Shown piece after piece: positions 50,174 to 60,596 of a stretch of 64,000 nucleotides of DNA. The stretch is taken from assembly GCA_009777475.1 (NCBI GenBank), contig WRLU01000001.1:1-64000 (forward strand), in the 5' to 3' direction. Each line of letters starts with the position of its first letter. Positions within the stretch are counted from its first letter, which is position 1. A model generated the notes under the pieces. That model was not told where the DNA came from, made no database searches, and saw only the letters and a program-made list of their open reading frames with translations. Made by a program: the position numbers and the translations under genes. The DNA is from Oscillospiraceae bacterium (GTDB taxonomy: Bacteria; Bacillota; Clostridia; Oscillospirales; UBA929).

Positions 50174-51035
50174 AAGCTTGCTTGTTGCATTGTTATTCAA
50201 TCACAAAACTAAAAGTATTATTCTTATAAACATAGCCTCCGTGTATATTGTTGGCGTTTTTATTTGGGGGATGGCTCTCAGCCCGGCGGATTATTCGGTA
50301 AATTTCAACAACAAATTCATCTCACCCTGCCCTGAGTTTTTGTTTGGTACGGACTTTTTGGGAAGAGATATGTTTTTCCGCTCGATGAAGGGACTGTCCA
50401 ACAGTATTGTCATCGGGCTTGCCGCTTCGGCGATTAGCTCGCTTATCGCTATTGTTTTTGGCATATCATCTGCAGCTATCGGTGGAAAATTTGACAAATT
50501 TGTAATGCTGTGTGTTGACTGCTGTATGGGTCTGCCGCATCTTGTACTTTTAATTCTTATATCCTTTATGCTTGGGCGCGGGGCAATCGGTGTCACTCTC
50601 GGTGTGGCATTTACGCATTGGCCCGAACTCACACGGCTGATACGCGCCGAGGTTTTGTCATTGCGCCGGGCGCATTATGTCAATGCCGCCTACAAAATGG
50701 GCAAGAGTCGGCTTTATGTGATTTCCAGGCATATGCTGCCCCATGTAATTCCTGTGTATATTACAGGGCTTGTGCTGCTATTCCCCCATGCTATTTTGCA
50801 CGAGTCCGCCATAACCTTTTTGGGGTTTGGGCTACCTGCGGAAACGCCGGCTATCGGGGTTATTCTTTCCGAATCTATGCGCCATATTGCCGCCGGGAAA
50901 TGGTGGCTGGCACTATTCCCGGGGATTATGCTTGCCACAGCAGTGATTCTCTTTGATGCCGCAGGGGAAAGCCTGAAGCACCTGATGAACAGCAGAACCT
51001 GCCGTCTGCACACGGGAGCAAGCGGGCCGGCATAA
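50160..51035 (+). CDS. ABC transporter permease, DppC-like
   Basis: FGTDFLGRDMFFRSMKG; ESAITFLGFGLPAETPAIGVILSES. Confidence 0.9.
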   Translation: MNVYKSLLVALLFNHKTKSIILINIASVYIVGVFIWGMALSPADYSVNFNNKFISPCPEFLFGTDFLGRDMFFRSMKGLSNSIVIGLAASAISSLIAIVFGISSAAIGGKFDKFVMLCVDCCMGLPHLVLLILISFMLGRGAIGVTLGVAFTHWPELTRLIRAEVLSLRRAHYVNAAYKMGKSRLYVISRHMLPHVIPVYITGLVLLFPHAILHESAITFLGFGLPAETPAIGVILSESMRHIAAGKWWLALFPGIMLATAVILFDAAGESLKHLMNSRTCRLHTGASGPA

Positions 51036-51040
51036 TCCCA

Positions 51041-52243
51041 TTACGGTGCTATAATTTCGGCAGACACAATGCCCTTTTTCCCGGGCGAGTATTCACCGTA
51101 CGCAACAACCAGGCTGCCGGTCAGACTGGCTGCCTTCCCGGTTATTTTGCCGCCTTCCCTTTTTGCGGTGTTTTTGATTCTGATTTCAAATTCGCCGCTC
51201 TCCCATACCCTCGGCAAGCCTCCCCACCGTTGGGTGCTTGGGTTATATACCTCGTATTTTTCGTCTAAATTAATCCTGCCCTTAACAGGCGCAAGGGTCC
51301 TGCTCTTCAGCTTTGCTCGGGCGGCAGGCTTGATAGTCTGCACCTTTGAATCAGGCTTTTTGTCTCGGGAAATTTTTTTAGCATATATAGGCACACCTGA
51401 GGTAATGCAGTCTGATATGTCAAGGGTAACGCTCTCTTCCTTTACCTCGGTATACTCGACGCCATTTCCCGCAGAATATAATGTACCCTGGTTGAATTTT
51501 ATTGTTTCTTTTTTATAGTTAATTTTGTAATTAGGTGCTCTGGGAGGTTCAATTACCTTTACCTTTGGCGTAGGCGTGGGCGATGGCGTAGGGGAAGGCG
51601 GAGGGGGCGGGGTTACAGTACCTGACTTGCTTAGTCTGACCACAACCCTCTCCACCCGGGTTTTGGTGCATGTAAACAAGGTCAGATCATACCGTGTGTT
51701 AATAATATTCTCGAATTCATTTTCATGTATTTTGCTAATCTTGTCAACCTTATAGTCGTGCCGGACCTCGTTTGTGTCGGTGATGCTTACCGAATCACCG
51801 GATTTAAGCCTTGGCAGTCCGCCAAAATGCCTGCTGTAGTTATGCCCGCCGATTACCAGAGAGCCTGAAAGATCGCCACTCCAGCGGCAAGGCGTTTTCT
51901 TTAAGCTTTCTTCCGTTACCTCAACGTTTACCGGCAGCAGCCCTACAGGCAGCGGGGAAATGTCAAGCAAGCCAAGATACTTCCTTCCATTGAGCTCAAG
52001 AACAGGATGCGGAGTTGGGGAAGGCTTAGCCGCCGGGGCAGATTTCTTTTTTCTGGGTTCAGGAGGCTTGGCGTAGGTTATGCTGATTTTTTCAATCCGT
52101 TCGGACTCCATCAGATCAGACAGCTCATGCGCCGTTTGCCCGGCACTGCTGCCCGCCCTGATGTCTTCAAGCATATTTGAAAACATCAGCCCGGCTGAAA
52201 GCAGAACTGCCAAAACCCCGGCTCCGAGCATAACCTTTTTCAT
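51041..52243 (-). CDS. Sortase-family transpeptidase with Pro-rich linker and C-terminal extension
   Basis: SLVIGGHNYSRHFGGL (His), DLTLFTCT (Cys), RVERVVVRL (Arg); PTPSPTPTPK linker; ~180 aa extension. Confidence 0.85.
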   Translation of the reverse strand: MKKVMLGAGVLAVLLSAGLMFSNMLEDIRAGSSAGQTAHELSDLMESERIEKISITYAKPPEPRKKKSAPAAKPSPTPHPVLELNGRKYLGLLDISPLPVGLLPVNVEVTEESLKKTPCRWSGDLSGSLVIGGHNYSRHFGGLPRLKSGDSVSITDTNEVRHDYKVDKISKIHENEFENIINTRYDLTLFTCTKTRVERVVVRLSKSGTVTPPPPPSPTPSPTPTPKVKVIEPPRAPNYKINYKKETIKFNQGTLYSAGNGVEYTEVKEESVTLDISDCITSGVPIYAKKISRDKKPDSKVQTIKPAARAKLKSRTLAPVKGRINLDEKYEVYNPSTQRWGGLPRVWESGEFEIRIKNTAKREGGKITGKAASLTGSLVVAYGEYSPGKKGIVSAEIIAP

Positions 52244-52263
52244 TCTGACATCCCCCTATACGC

Positions 52264-52294
52264 CGCCCCGCCGTCCTAAGGGGACGGCGGGGCG
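52264..52294. repeat. Intergenic GC-rich hairpin
   Basis: cgccccgccgtcc-taag-gggacggcggggcg between sortase and NPCBM-like genes. Confidence 0.7.
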
Positions 52295-52306
52295 ATCCAT
52301 AGTTAT

Positions 52307-53125
52307 TTACTGTTTTGTTTCCCTCCTGCCGATAAAGAGGCAGGCGGCAAGCATCATCATGCCAAGCCCCCCTAATACAGAGGCGGGCCAAAAGGGCAGA
52401 CCTGTCCTTATAGTCTCATTCCTTGTGGATGCGGGCAGGCTCCCGCCGCCCTCGCGGGGGGCCGCTGCCACCGCTTGCTGCGCAGGGAGGGAATCGTCAA
52501 TCATCAGCTCTGTTAGGGCAACCTCATTCCTTGGGGAGGTATCAGGATCATAGCTATACTTTATTCTAAGGAGCCGTACATTGGTAACATTTAATTGAAA
52601 GGGAACGGCAAGAGAGTCCACAGTAACTGTCAGTATCGGAGCATTGGCACCGTCTGCATAGAAATCAATCTGAGCCGCTCTGCCCCCATTTGATCTAAGT
52701 ACAAAATCTGTCAGGCTTGCTGTTCCGGTAAGCTCGGTATAATTCTTTTGCAGATTAAAAAAAACACTCAGCTCTCTTGTGCCATTAACGGCAGGAGCCA
52801 CAGGGCCGGCACCACCATTCGGCTGAACAGCAGGCAGGTTCCATGTTCCGGCCTTGAATACAAGGGCATTGCGGTGAGCTACACCTCCTACTTCAACAAA
52901 GGGATCGCTGTCGCTTGTGGAAGGCAGATAGTAAAATGCGTGTATCTCATTGTCAGGCACATTCCCCCCAACACTGCTGGTTGCCATGCTCGCACCAGCA
53001 TGGGGCTCAATAATCCCCAAAAGCTCCAGCCAGTTTTCTGCCAATGCATAGGGATAAACAGAGGTAAGCAACAGGCTCACCGCCATAACCATGACTAAAT
53101 GGACGATTTTATTTGTAATTTTCAA
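52307..53125 (-). CDS. NPCBM-like exported protein with C-terminal TM anchor
   Basis: Signal peptide; GGVAHRNALVFKAG; C-terminal LGGLGMMMLAACLFIGRRETKQ. Confidence 0.75.
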   Translation of the reverse strand: MKITNKIVHLVMVMAVSLLLTSVYPYALAENWLELLGIIEPHAGASMATSSVGGNVPDNEIHAFYYLPSTSDSDPFVEVGGVAHRNALVFKAGTWNLPAVQPNGGAGPVAPAVNGTRELSVFFNLQKNYTELTGTASLTDFVLRSNGGRAAQIDFYADGANAPILTVTVDSLAVPFQLNVTNVRLLRIKYSYDPDTSPRNEVALTELMIDDSLPAQQAVAAAPREGGGSLPASTRNETIRTGLPFWPASVLGGLGMMMLAACLFIGRRETKQ

Positions 53126-53166
53126 TGAAAACCCCTCCTGATTTTATTTTCGGCTGCTCTCCGTCA

Positions 53167-54354
53167 TTATCTTTTTGTCAGCCTGATCCTGCTGTTTCTC
53201 CAGCCGCTGTTTGCAAATTTCCCGGCTGAATCCCTGCGCCTGGCACGGACACGGACATAGTAGGTGGTATTCCTTTTCAGCTTGACGGTTCCGAAGCTGG
53301 TCCTGCTTACAAAATTTTTAGTAAATTTTTTATTTGTTGCGATTTGAATTTGATAACGCACCCCAGTAACACGCCCGCCTGCAATACCGATTTTCATTTT
53401 AGCTAGGGATGGGTTTGTTAGTCTAAGAGGGCGAGGGCGGGGCGGCTTTGCTGAAATCCAGCGGGCATAGTAGGTGGGGGTGCCGTTGATAGCCGGAGTT
53501 TTCTTTCCGTCAAGCCTTCTCCCGCCTGTCGCCGGTGCGGTCCACCAGCCGTCAAGCAGATACCCCCTGCGGGTGACCTTAGGCAGATTTGTTCTCTTGC
53601 CTCTGGCAACAGTCCTCTCAAGGAGGGAATTCTTGCCTCCTTCTATATTGCCTCTGGTGCCGTTAAAGGTTACGGTGTATTTTGCTGTTTCCAACTCGGG
53701 TATAGTATCGTCAATCCTCAAATGGGTAATCGCGAGCGAATTTCCGCTTCCATTACCACTATAGACGGTATCGTCATCGTATACGGGAACATAGCGTATT
53801 CTCAGCTCTCTTGCGCCGGTAAGGTCTATTTCAAAAGGCACACCCCGGGAATCAACATTAACCCATTTCGGTGAGCTTCCCGCACCATCGGTAAAAAATC
53901 CGACCCTGCCCATCTTCCCATCGTCCACATACTTCACTATATCGGGTATGCTCAGCCTTCCCTGGAGCTTTGTATAACCCCCATTTAGGCTGAACCAAAC
54001 ATCTTTGTGAGTGTCTTTTGGGGGGCAGTCTGGGCATACTGGGCATACTCGGCATAAATGCACAGGATTGCACACCCCGGCACGGAAGACAAGGGCATTT
54101 TGCAGACTCTCGCCTCCTATTCTAACTCTGCCTCCACCCACGGCATTGGGAAAATACCAAGCTCCTATATTGGTGTGGCCAACAGCATACACGTTGCTGT
54201 ATCCCGCGTCATAATCAATCAGGCCTATATCTGCCCCCTCATACGGAGGTATAATCGTTAAAAGATCCGACCATCCTGCCAGTGCGCCTGGCAATACTGA
54301 CATCAGCATGACCATCGTCAGTATTACGGCGGTAATCCTCCTTGCACCCTTCAT
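53167..54354 (-). CDS. NPCBM-like exported protein with InlB/Flg_new-type repeat and FN3-like C-terminus (copy 1)
   Basis: Signal peptide; GGESLQNALVFRAG; GYLLDGWWTAPATGGRRLDGKKTP; RNTTYYVRVRARRRDSAGKFANSGWRNSRIRL. Confidence 0.8.
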   Translation of the reverse strand: MKGARRITAVILTMVMLMSVLPGALAGWSDLLTIIPPYEGADIGLIDYDAGYSNVYAVGHTNIGAWYFPNAVGGGRVRIGGESLQNALVFRAGVCNPVHLCRVCPVCPDCPPKDTHKDVWFSLNGGYTKLQGRLSIPDIVKYVDDGKMGRVGFFTDGAGSSPKWVNVDSRGVPFEIDLTGARELRIRYVPVYDDDTVYSGNGSGNSLAITHLRIDDTIPELETAKYTVTFNGTRGNIEGGKNSLLERTVARGKRTNLPKVTRRGYLLDGWWTAPATGGRRLDGKKTPAINGTPTYYARWISAKPPRPRPLRLTNPSLAKMKIGIAGGRVTGVRYQIQIATNKKFTKNFVSRTSFGTVKLKRNTTYYVRVRARRRDSAGKFANSGWRNSRIRLTKR

Positions 54355-54393
54355 AAAACAACCACTCCTCTCATTTCCGGCCACTCTCCGTCA

Positions 54394-55548
54394 TCATCTT
54401 GTCAGCCTGATCCTGCTGTTTCTCCAGCCGCTGTTTGCAAACTTCCCGGCCGAATCCCTGCGCCTGGCACGGATACGGACATAGTAAGTGGTATTCCTTT
54501 TCAGCTTGACAGTGCCGAAGCTGGTCCTGCTTCTATAGTTTTTAGTAAATCTCTGATTTGTGGCAATTTCGATTTGATAGCGCAAGCCATCAACTCGTCC
54601 TCCGGCAATGCGAATCCTCATTCTGGCGCGCGAGGGATTTGTCAGTTTAAGGGAACGAGGGCGGGGCGGCTTTGCCGAAATCCAGCGGGCATAGTAGGTA
54701 GAGGTACCGTTGATAACCGGGGTTTTCTTTCCGTCAAGCCTTCTCCCGCCTGTCGCAGGTGCGGTCCACCAGCCGTCAAACAGATACCCCTTGCGGGTGA
54801 CCTTAGGCAGATCTGTTTTCCTGCCTCTGGCAACAGTTCTCTCAAGAAGGGAGCTTTTCCCCCCTTCTATATTGCCTCCGCTGCCGTTAAAGGCTACGGT
54901 GTATTTTGCTGTTTCCGGCTCGGGTATAGTATCGTCAATCCTCAAGTGAGTAATCGCGAGCGAGTTTCCGCTTCCATTACCACTTGTATCGGACTCGTAT
55001 TCGGTAGTATAGCGTATTCTCAGATTCTTTGCGCCGGTAAGGTCTATTTCAAAAGGCTCATTCTGGGTATCAACATTAAACCATTTTGATGAGCTTCCCG
55101 CACCATCGGTAAAAAATTCGACTCTGCCCATCTTTCCCGCGTTAGTATCCTTCACTATGTCAGGTATGCTCAGCCTTCCCTGGAGCTTTGTATAACCCCC
55201 ATTTAAGCTGAACCCAACATAACGAGTAGTGCTTGGGGTGTGGGGAGTATGTATGCAAACAGGATTGCACTGCCCGGCACGGAAGACAAGGGCATTTTTC
55301 ACATGCTCGCCTGCTATTTTAACCCTGCCTCCACCCACGACATTGGGAAAATACCAAGCTCCTATATCGGTATCGCCAACAGCATATACAGTATTGTATC
55401 CCGCGTCATAATCAGTCAGGCCTATACCTGCCCCCGACGGAGGTATAGTAGTTAAAAGATCCGACCATCCTGCCAGTGCGCCTGGCAATACTGACATCAG
55501 CATGACCATCGTCAGTATTACGGCGGTAATCCTCCTTGCACCCTTCAT
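54394..55548 (-). CDS. NPCBM-like exported protein, tandem paralogue (copy 2)
   Basis: Near-identical signal peptide and C-terminal half to copy 1. Confidence 0.8.
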   Translation of the reverse strand: MKGARRITAVILTMVMLMSVLPGALAGWSDLLTTIPPSGAGIGLTDYDAGYNTVYAVGDTDIGAWYFPNVVGGGRVKIAGEHVKNALVFRAGQCNPVCIHTPHTPSTTRYVGFSLNGGYTKLQGRLSIPDIVKDTNAGKMGRVEFFTDGAGSSSKWFNVDTQNEPFEIDLTGAKNLRIRYTTEYESDTSGNGSGNSLAITHLRIDDTIPEPETAKYTVAFNGSGGNIEGGKSSLLERTVARGRKTDLPKVTRKGYLFDGWWTAPATGGRRLDGKKTPVINGTSTYYARWISAKPPRPRSLKLTNPSRARMRIRIAGGRVDGLRYQIEIATNQRFTKNYRSRTSFGTVKLKRNTTYYVRIRARRRDSAGKFANSGWRNSRIRLTR

Positions 55549-55726
55549 TTAAATCCCCCCTTTTTTTCAGACAGTTAAACACCGGCCTTTACTATATTGT
55601 ACCTTGCTTTCCTTCTTTGTCAACTTAATTTTTGCTTTTTTGAATATTTTCAGCAAAATGTGCAAAATGCATATATATATATGCATTTTGCACCATGATT
55701 AGGGTGGAATCGACCCCTTAAATGTA

Positions 55727-56914
55727 TTATTTTGACAGCCTTATTTTCCCATTCCTCCAACGGCTGTTCGCATACCTCCCGGCAGAGTCCCTGCGCCAGG
55801 AACGAACACGGACATAATAGGTGGTGTTTCTTTTCAGCTTGACAGTGCCGAATTTTTCCCTGAGCCTGTAGCCCTTTGTAAACTTTTTGTTTGTTGCGAT
55901 TTCAATTTCATATTTCAGCCCGGCAACACGCCCTCCGTCAAGGCTTATCCTCATCCTTGCGCGGGAGGGATTTGTCAGTTTAAGCTTACGTGGGCGGGGC
56001 GGCTTCGCCACAATCCAGCGGGCATAATATGTCTGGTCTCTGCTGATGCTGGAGGTATTCCTTCCGTCAAGCCTCCTCCCGCCTGATTCCCGGGCAGTCC
56101 ACCACCCATCGAATATATATTTCCTTCGGGTTACAGCCGGGATTTCTGTCTGTCTGCCCATGCCAACGGTTCTCCTTGCCCCTCCGCTTACTGTGCCACC
56201 CATGCCGTTAAAGGTTACGGTATGGGTGTTGTCAACCCTCAAATGGGACAGCACAAGCGCGTTTCCGCTTCCAAACCCATCGGCAGTCACATCCCTGTCA
56301 AATAACGGATAATACCGTATTCTAAGCAAATTCACACCGTTAACGTCTATTTCAAAAGGAAGAAGCAACGCATCAACATTAACCTCCATTTGTGACTTTC
56401 TCGCCCCATCGGCAAAAAACTCAACTCTCCCCGATTTTCCGGTTTTAAACCAATGCACTGCATCTGGTATACTTATCCTACCCTGGAGCTTTGTATAGCT
56501 CCTGTTTAAGTAAAATACAACGTCCTTATGGGTAACGGGCGATCTCCCGCATTCACAGGGTTCAGGAGTAGGGGCAGGGGTTGACCTGGGGGGTGCGGTA
56601 GCGGGGGCAGGAGCAGGTATGATGCAACGGGGATTGCATTGACCCGCACGAAATACAACCGCGTTTTTATAATGTTTGCCGCCTATGCTAACAGTATCCC
56701 CATCCGGGGTGTTGGGGAACTGCCACGCCTCTATGCCGCCGAATTCCACCTCATAGTCATCATCAAAAGAGAATTCGCCTATCCCCATGTCTGCCCCGGC
56801 AAAGGGTGGAATAATCGTTAAAAGATCCGACCACGCCGCCAACACCGCCGGCAAAGCAGGCAATACCATCAATACCGACAGGACTAAGGCGGCTAGCTTT
56901 TTTATATTTTTCAT
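55727..56914 (-). CDS. NPCBM-like exported protein, tandem paralogue (copy 3)
   Basis: Same architecture as copies 1-2 but more diverged; Pro-rich insert PAPAPATAPPRSTPAPTPEPCECGR. Confidence 0.8.
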   Translation of the reverse strand: MKNIKKLAALVLSVLMVLPALPAVLAAWSDLLTIIPPFAGADMGIGEFSFDDDYEVEFGGIEAWQFPNTPDGDTVSIGGKHYKNAVVFRAGQCNPRCIIPAPAPATAPPRSTPAPTPEPCECGRSPVTHKDVVFYLNRSYTKLQGRISIPDAVHWFKTGKSGRVEFFADGARKSQMEVNVDALLLPFEIDVNGVNLLRIRYYPLFDRDVTADGFGSGNALVLSHLRVDNTHTVTFNGMGGTVSGGARRTVGMGRQTEIPAVTRRKYIFDGWWTARESGGRRLDGRNTSSISRDQTYYARWIVAKPPRPRKLKLTNPSRARMRISLDGGRVAGLKYEIEIATNKKFTKGYRLREKFGTVKLKRNTTYYVRVRSWRRDSAGRYANSRWRNGKIRLSK

Positions 56915-57165
56915 TGAAAAAATCCTCCTTGATTTTTAGTTTTTTTAGGGGCCAGCCCCTGCATGGAGCAGCACTCCCCGCAAAGAAAATTGTAGCATTA
57001 AGCAATTGGATTGTCAAGGGAAACTTTTGGATTGCCCCCAGTCAGCGGACCGTTGGTAGTGCTTTGGGACAGCCGGAGCATTCAATGGGGCCAGCAAGGG
57101 GCGGAGAGAGGGCTAAGGTGCTAGGAATTGTACACAGTCCGGAATTATATGCTGCACCTCAAAAC

Positions 57166-57198
57166 GCCCCCGCCCTCAATTGCAGAGGGCGGGGGACG
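57166..57198. repeat. Intergenic GC-rich hairpin
   Basis: cgcccccgccctc-aattgca-gagggcgggggacg 3' of coat-protein gene. Confidence 0.7.
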
Positions 57199-57212
57199 GA
57201 GTGCGTAGCAAA

Positions 57213-57476
57213 TCAGCAAAATTTTTGCCGTACAGTTGAAATCTCGTTTATAGGTGCTTCCTTTACCGGGTACCAGCCCCTGCTCTCCATTGTTGTAAAC
57301 AGCTCGCTCTGCATCTGATGCTGCTGGCGCAGAATGTCTAAAAGGGAATTACGCATTTCCGGACATTTGCACTCCCCTGCATAGGTGTTGTAGCTCGCCG
57401 CCATAAACTTTTGCGTACTTAAAAGATCGGTGACCATTTCACGGTCGCCCATTGTCCCCTGGGTAACTGCTGCCAT
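57213..57476 (-). CDS. CotF-like spore coat protein
   Basis: MVTDLLSTQKFMAASYNTYAGECKCPEMRNSLLDILRQQHQMQSELFTTMESRGWY. Confidence 0.82.
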   Translation of the reverse strand: MAAVTQGTMGDREMVTDLLSTQKFMAASYNTYAGECKCPEMRNSLLDILRQQHQMQSELFTTMESRGWYPVKEAPINEISTVRQKFC

Positions 57477-57495
57477 TGATTATACCTCCTTTCAA

Positions 57496-57672
57496 TTATT
57501 TCAGAAAACTCTTCAGGGTGTCAAAATGCTTTTGGTGTTCCTGGCTAAAGCTCTCTAGCTTTTGCCGTATTGATGGGTCACTGCACTGTGATGCCATAGT
57601 CCTGTACTTTTTGACTGCGATTTGTTCGCTTCCGAGCAACTCCTCTAGCACCATCAATTCTTTGGTCGTCAT
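57496..57672 (-). CDS. Small ferritin-like/coat-associated protein (58 aa, below ORF-track cutoff)
   Basis: MTTKELMVLEELLGSEQIAVKKYRTMASQCSDPSIRQKLESFSQEHQKHFDTLKSFLK*. Confidence 0.7.
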   Translation of the reverse strand: MTTKELMVLEELLGSEQIAVKKYRTMASQCSDPSIRQKLESFSQEHQKHFDTLKSFLK

Positions 57673-57748
57673 GCGCTGAAACCTCCCTTGTCAAAATGTT
57701 TTCCCCTACATCTTGCCCAAAATAAACAAAATTATTCCTTTGATGTGT

Positions 57749-59500
57749 TCAGCCATCTTTCTTTGAAAGCGAAAGCCCCAATTCCTCCAGCTGTGCCGCA
57801 TTTGCCGGACTAGGACAGCCGGTCATGGGGCAAACAGCGGACTGGGTTTTGGGGAACGCCACTACATCACGGATATTGGACGTTTTACATAGCAGCATGA
57901 CCAGGCGGTCAAAGCCAAACCCAATGCCGCCATGAGGGGGTACGCCGTAGGAAAAGGCCTTTAAAAGATGACCGAACCGCGCCTCCATTTCCTCCTCCGA
58001 AAGCCCTAGCAGGGAAAACATCTTCTCCTGAACATCGCTTTGATGGATGCGTATTGACCCGGAGGAAAGCTCATAACCGTTACAAACCATATCATAAGCA
58101 CGCGCCCTGGCAAGGGAGATGTCAAGGACTCCGTTTTCGTCCGGCTCAAGAAGGGCAATATCCTCTTGCATGGGCGAACAGAAGGGATGATGCTGTGCCA
58201 CAAACCGGCCTTCCTCTTCGCTGTATTCAAACAGGGGGAATTCTGTAATCCACACAAACTCCAGGCGATCATAGTCGATCAGATCTAACCGGGAAGCGCA
58301 TTCCAATCTTAACGCACCTAGTGAGGTTTTCACTAACCTATCGCTTTCATCGGCAATGCAAAGCAGCAAATCACCCTCTGAAAAGTTAGTCTCCTCACAA
58401 ATTTTATTTAAGGTATCCTCCGACAGAAATTTAGAAAAGCCCGAGCTATCATGCTTGTGCCAGGCAAGACCCTTTACACCGAGGCCTTTGACAAAAGCGG
58501 TCAGGCTGTCAATTTCCCTGCGGGACATTTTGCCGCCGCCGCTGACATTGATCGCGCCAACACTTTTCGCTCCATCAAAGACACCAAACCCGCAATTCCG
58601 GGTGAGCCCCGTCAGGTTTTTGAGCTCTAAGCCAAAGCGCAAGTCAGGCTTGTCGCTACCGAAGCGTTCCATTGCTTCCCTCCAGGGCATGCGGGGAATG
58701 GGCATGGGTATTTCTTTGCCGGAGACATCAAGGAAGAGTGCGGCTATCATGCGCTCGCAAATAGAGAGAATATCGTCAACCTCCACAAAGCTCATTTCTA
58801 AGTCAATTTGGGTAAACTCAGGCTGACGGTCAGCACGTAGGTCCTCGTCCCTCAGGCAGCGTGCCAATTGGAAATAACGGTCAATCCCAGACACCATCAA
58901 AAGTTGCTTATACTGCTGAGGGGATTGAGGAAGGGCATAAAAGCTTCCGGCGTGAAGCCGTGAGGGAACGAGATAGTCACGGCTGCCCTCGGGGGTCGAT
59001 GCTGTTAAGATGGGCGTTTCTACCTCTAAAAAGCCCTGAGCATCTAAAAACCGGCGGACAGACTGCATTGCCTTATGCCTTACAATTAAATTTTTCTGCA
59101 AAGCCGGCCTGCGAAGGTCTAAATAGCGGTATTCCAAGCGTAAAAGTTCAGATGTTTTGATTTCGTCTTCAATTTCAAATGGTGTGGTTTGCGCCCGGGA
59201 AAGTACGCTGAGCTCTGTTATATCCAATTCAATTTCACCGGTTGGGATATTTTTGTTTTTGGCCGAACGCTCCCGGACCGTGCCTGTCACGGAAAGGCAC
59301 CATTCGCTCCTGACCTGCCCGGCTTGCCCCCTCAAAGGGCTGTTTTCGTCAAAAACACATTGGCATATGCCCTCACGGTCACGCAAGTCAATAAAAATCA
59401 AGCCGCCTAAATCCCTGTGCTTTTGTACCCACCCGCAGAGGGTGACCCTCTGCCCGATATGCCCCGGGCGCAATTCACCGCAATGATGTGTGCGTTTCAT
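57749..59500 (-). CDS. aspS: Aspartyl-tRNA synthetase
   Basis: [46 protein letters not shown]. Confidence 0.97.
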   Translation of the reverse strand: MKRTHHCGELRPGHIGQRVTLCGWVQKHRDLGGLIFIDLRDREGICQCVFDENSPLRGQAGQVRSEWCLSVTGTVRERSAKNKNIPTGEIELDITELSVLSRAQTTPFEIEDEIKTSELLRLEYRYLDLRRPALQKNLIVRHKAMQSVRRFLDAQGFLEVETPILTASTPEGSRDYLVPSRLHAGSFYALPQSPQQYKQLLMVSGIDRYFQLARCLRDEDLRADRQPEFTQIDLEMSFVEVDDILSICERMIAALFLDVSGKEIPMPIPRMPWREAMERFGSDKPDLRFGLELKNLTGLTRNCGFGVFDGAKSVGAINVSGGGKMSRREIDSLTAFVKGLGVKGLAWHKHDSSGFSKFLSEDTLNKICEETNFSEGDLLLCIADESDRLVKTSLGALRLECASRLDLIDYDRLEFVWITEFPLFEYSEEEGRFVAQHHPFCSPMQEDIALLEPDENGVLDISLARARAYDMVCNGYELSSGSIRIHQSDVQEKMFSLLGLSEEEMEARFGHLLKAFSYGVPPHGGIGFGFDRLVMLLCKTSNIRDVVAFPKTQSAVCPMTGCPSPANAAQLEELGLSLSKKDG

Positions 59501-59593
59501 ACAAGCCTTCCTTTCCGCTGCCGTGTTTCGGCAACAAAGAGCGGCGGCAAAAATAAAACTTAGCCGCCGCGGGTTAGTTTCAAGGGGAGTCTA

Positions 59594-60523
59594 TTAAATC
59601 CACTGATCTATAGTTGAAACCAGGTTGCCGATTTCAGGCTTGGAGAGTTGAGCACTGGCCCCCAGCGATTCACCCTTAAGCTTCATGTCATCGTCAATCA
59701 GGCTGGAGAAGATGATAACTGGGATGGTGTTCATAACACGGTCGTCTCTTATCAGCTTGAGCAGGCGGTGACCATCCATCTTTGGCATCTCAATGTCTGT
59801 GATAACTGCCGCCACCCGGGACTCAATAGGCTCATTGTTCACCGTACATTCATCGCGGAGCTTAATGAGGTGATTCCATGCCTCCTGACCGTTGGGCAAC
59901 GCGGTAATATTGACATACCCCGCTTGACCTATAGCATCCAGTACCATCCTCTTAAGCAGCGTGGAATCCTCGGCAAAAACAATGGGCTTGTTGCTTCTCT
60001 CGCGAGGGCCTAATTCGGCGATTTCAGACATTTGTATCCCGGTTTCTGGGCTGATGTCAAATACAATTTTTTCAAAGTCTATAATGGTGATGAGCTTTGT
60101 GCCGATTTTGGCGATTCCAGTGGCAAGGCCCTCCTCTCCACCGTATATGGTGTTGTCCGGCTTTTCAATGTCGCTCCAGCGGATACGATGAATCCCCTCT
60201 ACCGTATGCACATGGAAGGCGGCATTCATCTTGTTGAAATTAGTAAGGACAAGCATATCGCGTTCATTATCCTCTCTGCTTGTAAGTCCCATGTAGCCCG
60301 CCAGGTCGATTACCGTAAGGATTTTGTCACGCGGCATAAACACCCCCTCTATGCTGGGATGAGCGTTAGGCATGGGCTTGACCGTTTTGTACTGCATGAT
60401 TTCAGTCACCTTTGCCACGTTTATGCCGAAGATATTGCTGTCGATAGTGAACTCCATAATCTCTAGTTCGTTGGTGCCGCTTTCAAGTAAAATCTCCGGT
60501 TGGTTTTTTTGCGGGTTTGCCAT
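59594..60523 (-). CDS. cheV: Chemotaxis protein CheV (CheW + receiver domains)
   Basis: CheW-like N-terminus; receiver motifs FAEDSTLLKRM, AVITDIEMPKMDG. Confidence 0.9.
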   Translation of the reverse strand: MANPQKNQPEILLESGTNELEIMEFTIDSNIFGINVAKVTEIMQYKTVKPMPNAHPSIEGVFMPRDKILTVIDLAGYMGLTSREDNERDMLVLTNFNKMNAAFHVHTVEGIHRIRWSDIEKPDNTIYGGEEGLATGIAKIGTKLITIIDFEKIVFDISPETGIQMSEIAELGPRERSNKPIVFAEDSTLLKRMVLDAIGQAGYVNITALPNGQEAWNHLIKLRDECTVNNEPIESRVAAVITDIEMPKMDGHRLLKLIRDDRVMNTIPVIIFSSLIDDDMKLKGESLGASAQLSKPEIGNLVSTIDQWI

Positions 60524-60596
60524 AGTAATTTCCTCCCTTGTGTTTGTATACGGACGGTATATATGCTCTGGGGACTCTTCCTGGCTTTGCGCCGGG

